From Lachnospiraceae bacterium (GTDB lineage Bacteria; Bacillota_A; Clostridia; Lachnospirales; Lachnospiraceae): a stretch of 6,332 nt of DNA. Both the position numbers and the translations under genes were made by a program. This document shows, one piece after another, positions 5,184-6,332 of the stretch; positions within the stretch are counted from its first letter, which is position 1; every line of letters starts with the position of its first letter. The notes beneath the pieces were generated by a model that was not told the DNA's origin, made no database searches, and saw only the letters and a list, made by a program, of their open reading frames with translations. The DNA is taken from the NCBI GenBank assembly GCA_024691045.1, contig JAILOC010000109.1:1-6332 (forward strand), in the 5' to 3' direction.

Positions 5184-5220
5184 GAAGAAATCTGTTTATT
5201 TTATCGTGCAAACAGTTTGA
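5182..5220 (+). CDS. Possible 12-codon ORF upstream of tcdA
   Basis: ATG at 5182, with an SD-like AAGGGTG (5170-5176) at about 5-nt spacing, reads MKKSVYFIVQTV and stops with TGA at 5218-5220. It looks like a truncated signal-peptide start, so it could be the relic of a lost gene. It overlaps the candidate -10 at 5178-5183, so either this ORF or that promoter is probably not real. Confidence 0.15.
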   Translation: MKKSVYFIVQTV

Positions 5221-5263
5221 TTACCCTAAATACATACTTGAGATGTTTGGTGCGGATATAAAG

Positions 5264-6022
5264 ATGTCAGAGCAATTTTCAAGAACCGAATTACTGCTGG
5301 GAAAGCCTGCATTGGAACGCCTGTCCGGATGCCGTGTTGCGGTATTTGGAATAGGCGGTGTCGGCGGATATGTATGTGAAGCGCTCGCACGAAGCGGCGT
5401 CGGAACTCTGGATCTGATAGATGATGACAAGGTATGCCTTTCGAATATTAACCGTCAGATCATAGCGACTACCAAGACCGTCGGGAAATATAAGACCGAA
5501 GTCATGAAAGAGCGTATTCTGGATATCAATCCGGAAGCAGTGGTCAATACATATAATTGCTTTTTCCTTCCGGAAAATGCATCGGACTTTCCATTTGATG
5601 AATATGATTATGTTGTTGATGCAATCGATACCGTCACTGCAAAGATCGAACTGGTAATGCAGTGTAATAAGGCCGGCGTTCCGATCATGAGCTCCATGGG
5701 TGCCGGAAATAAGCTTGATCCAACCATGTTTCGTGTGGCTGATATCTATAAGACCAACATGGATCCTCTTGCAAAGGTTATGCGACGCGAATTAAAAAAG
5801 AGAGGCATCAAAAAGCTGAAAGTTGTCTATTCGGAGGAAAAACCCATTCTCCCTGCAGGTGATGCGGCTGACGGCATGCAAGCCGGTTGTGCGGATCCTG
5901 CAGAAACGGACAGTATGCATTCGGCACGCAGAAGCATCCCGGGAAGCACGGCATTTGTGCCTTCCGTTGCGGGACTGATCATTGCCGGAGAGGTGATCAG
6001 GGACCTTGCGGGTATGCACTAA
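5264..6022 (+). CDS. tcdA: tRNA threonylcarbamoyladenosine dehydratase (TcdA)
   Basis: E1/ThiF-type adenylating enzyme, 252 residues from this start, that uses ATP to cyclise t6A at position 37 of tRNA to ct6A. Numbered from this start: FSRTELLLGK (5-14) is the family N-terminus. GIGGVG (29-34) is the nucleotide-binding loop. DLIDDDKVCLSNINRQI (50-66) holds the ATP-binding Asp and the N-x-N-R-Q element. GKYK (74-77) follows. DAIDTVTAK (119-127), SSMGAGNKLDP (143-153) and ADIYKT (159-164) are family blocks, as is the closing IPGSTAFVPSVAGL from 225. Residues about 197-221 form a variable low-complexity linker with one Cys. The start is uncertain. ATG at 5243 would add MFGADIK but has no SD; ATG at 5264 has GGA (5254-5256) at 7 nt and matches the usual family N-terminus better. 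The gene lies about 210 bp behind the redox-type gene. Confidence 0.95.
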   Translation: MSEQFSRTELLLGKPALERLSGCRVAVFGIGGVGGYVCEALARSGVGTLDLIDDDKVCLSNINRQIIATTKTVGKYKTEVMKERILDINPEAVVNTYNCFFLPENASDFPFDEYDYVVDAIDTVTAKIELVMQCNKAGVPIMSSMGAGNKLDPTMFRVADIYKTNMDPLAKVMRRELKKRGIKKLKVVYSEEKPILPAGDAADGMQAGCADPAETDSMHSARRSIPGSTAFVPSVAGLIIAGEVIRDLAGMH

Positions 6023-6084
6023 AGGAATCGTATCTGCACGGCTGAATTTATACCATGGATCTACTTTTTGGCCGGTACTGTTCA

Positions 6085-6093
6085 TGATAAAAT
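6085..6093 (+). promoter_or_regulatory. Candidate extended -10 promoter for the ABC transporter gene
   Basis: TGATAAAAT is an extended -10 element (TG, one base, then TAAAAT at 6088-6093, 5/6). The region around 6065-6070 (TTTTTG) is a poor -35, which extended -10 promoters can tolerate. Transcription would start near 6100, leaving almost no leader before the SD at 6098-6104, so the call is tentative. Confidence 0.3.
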
Positions 6094-6109
6094 ATTCAGG
6101 GGGGTGAAA

Positions 6110-6127
6110 ATGTATCTGGGAGTATAA
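6110..6127 (+). CDS. Possible 5-codon leader ORF before the ABC transporter gene
   Basis: A strong SD (AGGGGGG, 6098-6104) precedes ATG 6110 at 5-nt spacing, yet the frame reads only MYLGV and stops at TAA 6125-6127. The transporter ATG at 6132 follows 4 nt later in another frame, and its own SD (GGGAG, 6118-6122) lies inside this mini-ORF. The arrangement fits translational coupling. Alternatively the strong SD simply serves the ATG at 6132 from too far away. Confidence 0.3.
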   Translation: MYLGV

Positions 6128-6131
6128 GTAA

Positions 6132-6332
6132 ATGGCGGATTATAAGGAAAGCAAGGATAATCCTTTACACAAAGAATATGGCATGTGGAGTAATACATGC
6201 TATATCGTTCGTAAAATGGCTGAATATCAGCCTTCTGTACTTTTTCTGATGGTGCTTGGCTTTGTGGCCAAGTCTGTCTTTCCCTATTTCATGGGAATTT
6301 TCGGCAAATACGTAATTGATATCATACAAGCC
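6132..6332 (+). CDS. ABC exporter, N-terminus (partial, cut by window edge)
   Basis: 67 codons are visible from ATG 6132 to the edge. The frame has a TAA immediately upstream (6129-6131), so the start cannot lie further left. A polar N-terminal stretch with KEYGMWSNTCYIVRKM (14-29) is followed by one strongly hydrophobic segment, about residues 34-58 (PSVLFLMVLGFVAKSVFPYF), then GKYVIDII. This matches the first membrane helix of the fused permease-ATPase exporters common in Lachnospiraceae, which begin with a short soluble part (W-x-N-x-x-Y-I-x-R-K) and a helix leading to a V-I/V-D-x-I motif. The ATPase domain would be beyond the window, so neither the Walker motifs nor the substrate can be checked. 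Confidence 0.75.
   Translation, partial: MADYKESKDNPLHKEYGMWSNTCYIVRKMAEYQPSVLFLMVLGFVAKSVFPYFMGIFGKYVIDIIQA

Overview
The window looks like chromosomal DNA of a Gram-positive, anaerobic Clostridia-type bacterium, most likely a member of the Lachnospiraceae (Butyrivibrio-like). This is an inference from moderate GC, AGGAG-type ribosome binding sites, intrinsic hairpin-plus-T-tract terminators and protein types common in that family. No single gene fixes the species.

Left part (1-2441, all + strand). The window opens in the last codons of an unrecognised gene. A structured stretch with a strong intrinsic terminator follows. Positions 194-601 hold a badly broken DUF3800 gene: a good start and SD, but at least four reading-frame lesions and no C-terminal half. 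Then come a small helical protein of unknown function (650-1099) and two unrelated GNAT N-acetyltransferases (1163-1699 and 1810-2286). A bidirectional terminator at 2410-2441 closes the block.

Middle (2446-3530). A minus-strand AraC-type regulator with a C-terminal GyrI-like ligand domain converges on the GNAT genes and diverges from the next block. The 191-bp divergent region carries two inverted repeats. One is a perfect 9-bp repeat that overlaps the regulator's probable -10, SD and start codon.

Right part (3531-6332, + strand). A rhodanese domain fused to a TtcA-like PP-loop enzyme (predicted tRNA C32 thiolation) lies 32 bp from a four-cysteine C_GCAxxG_C_C redox-type protein. About 200 bp further on is TcdA (cyclisation of t6A37 to ct6A), then the N-terminus of an ABC exporter cut by the window edge. 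TtcA and TcdA both modify the tRNA anticodon loop, and sulfur or redox chemistry is a plausible common theme. The divergent AraC gene is a candidate regulator, but nothing here proves it.

No RNA genes of known family, CRISPR arrays, insertion sequences or replication origins were seen. The points most worth a second look are the rhodanese-TtcA fusion with its neighbours, the inverted repeat at the regulator start, the decayed DUF3800 gene with its structured leader, and several very short ORFs with good SDs just upstream of real genes. I did not find a system I can call new with confidence.
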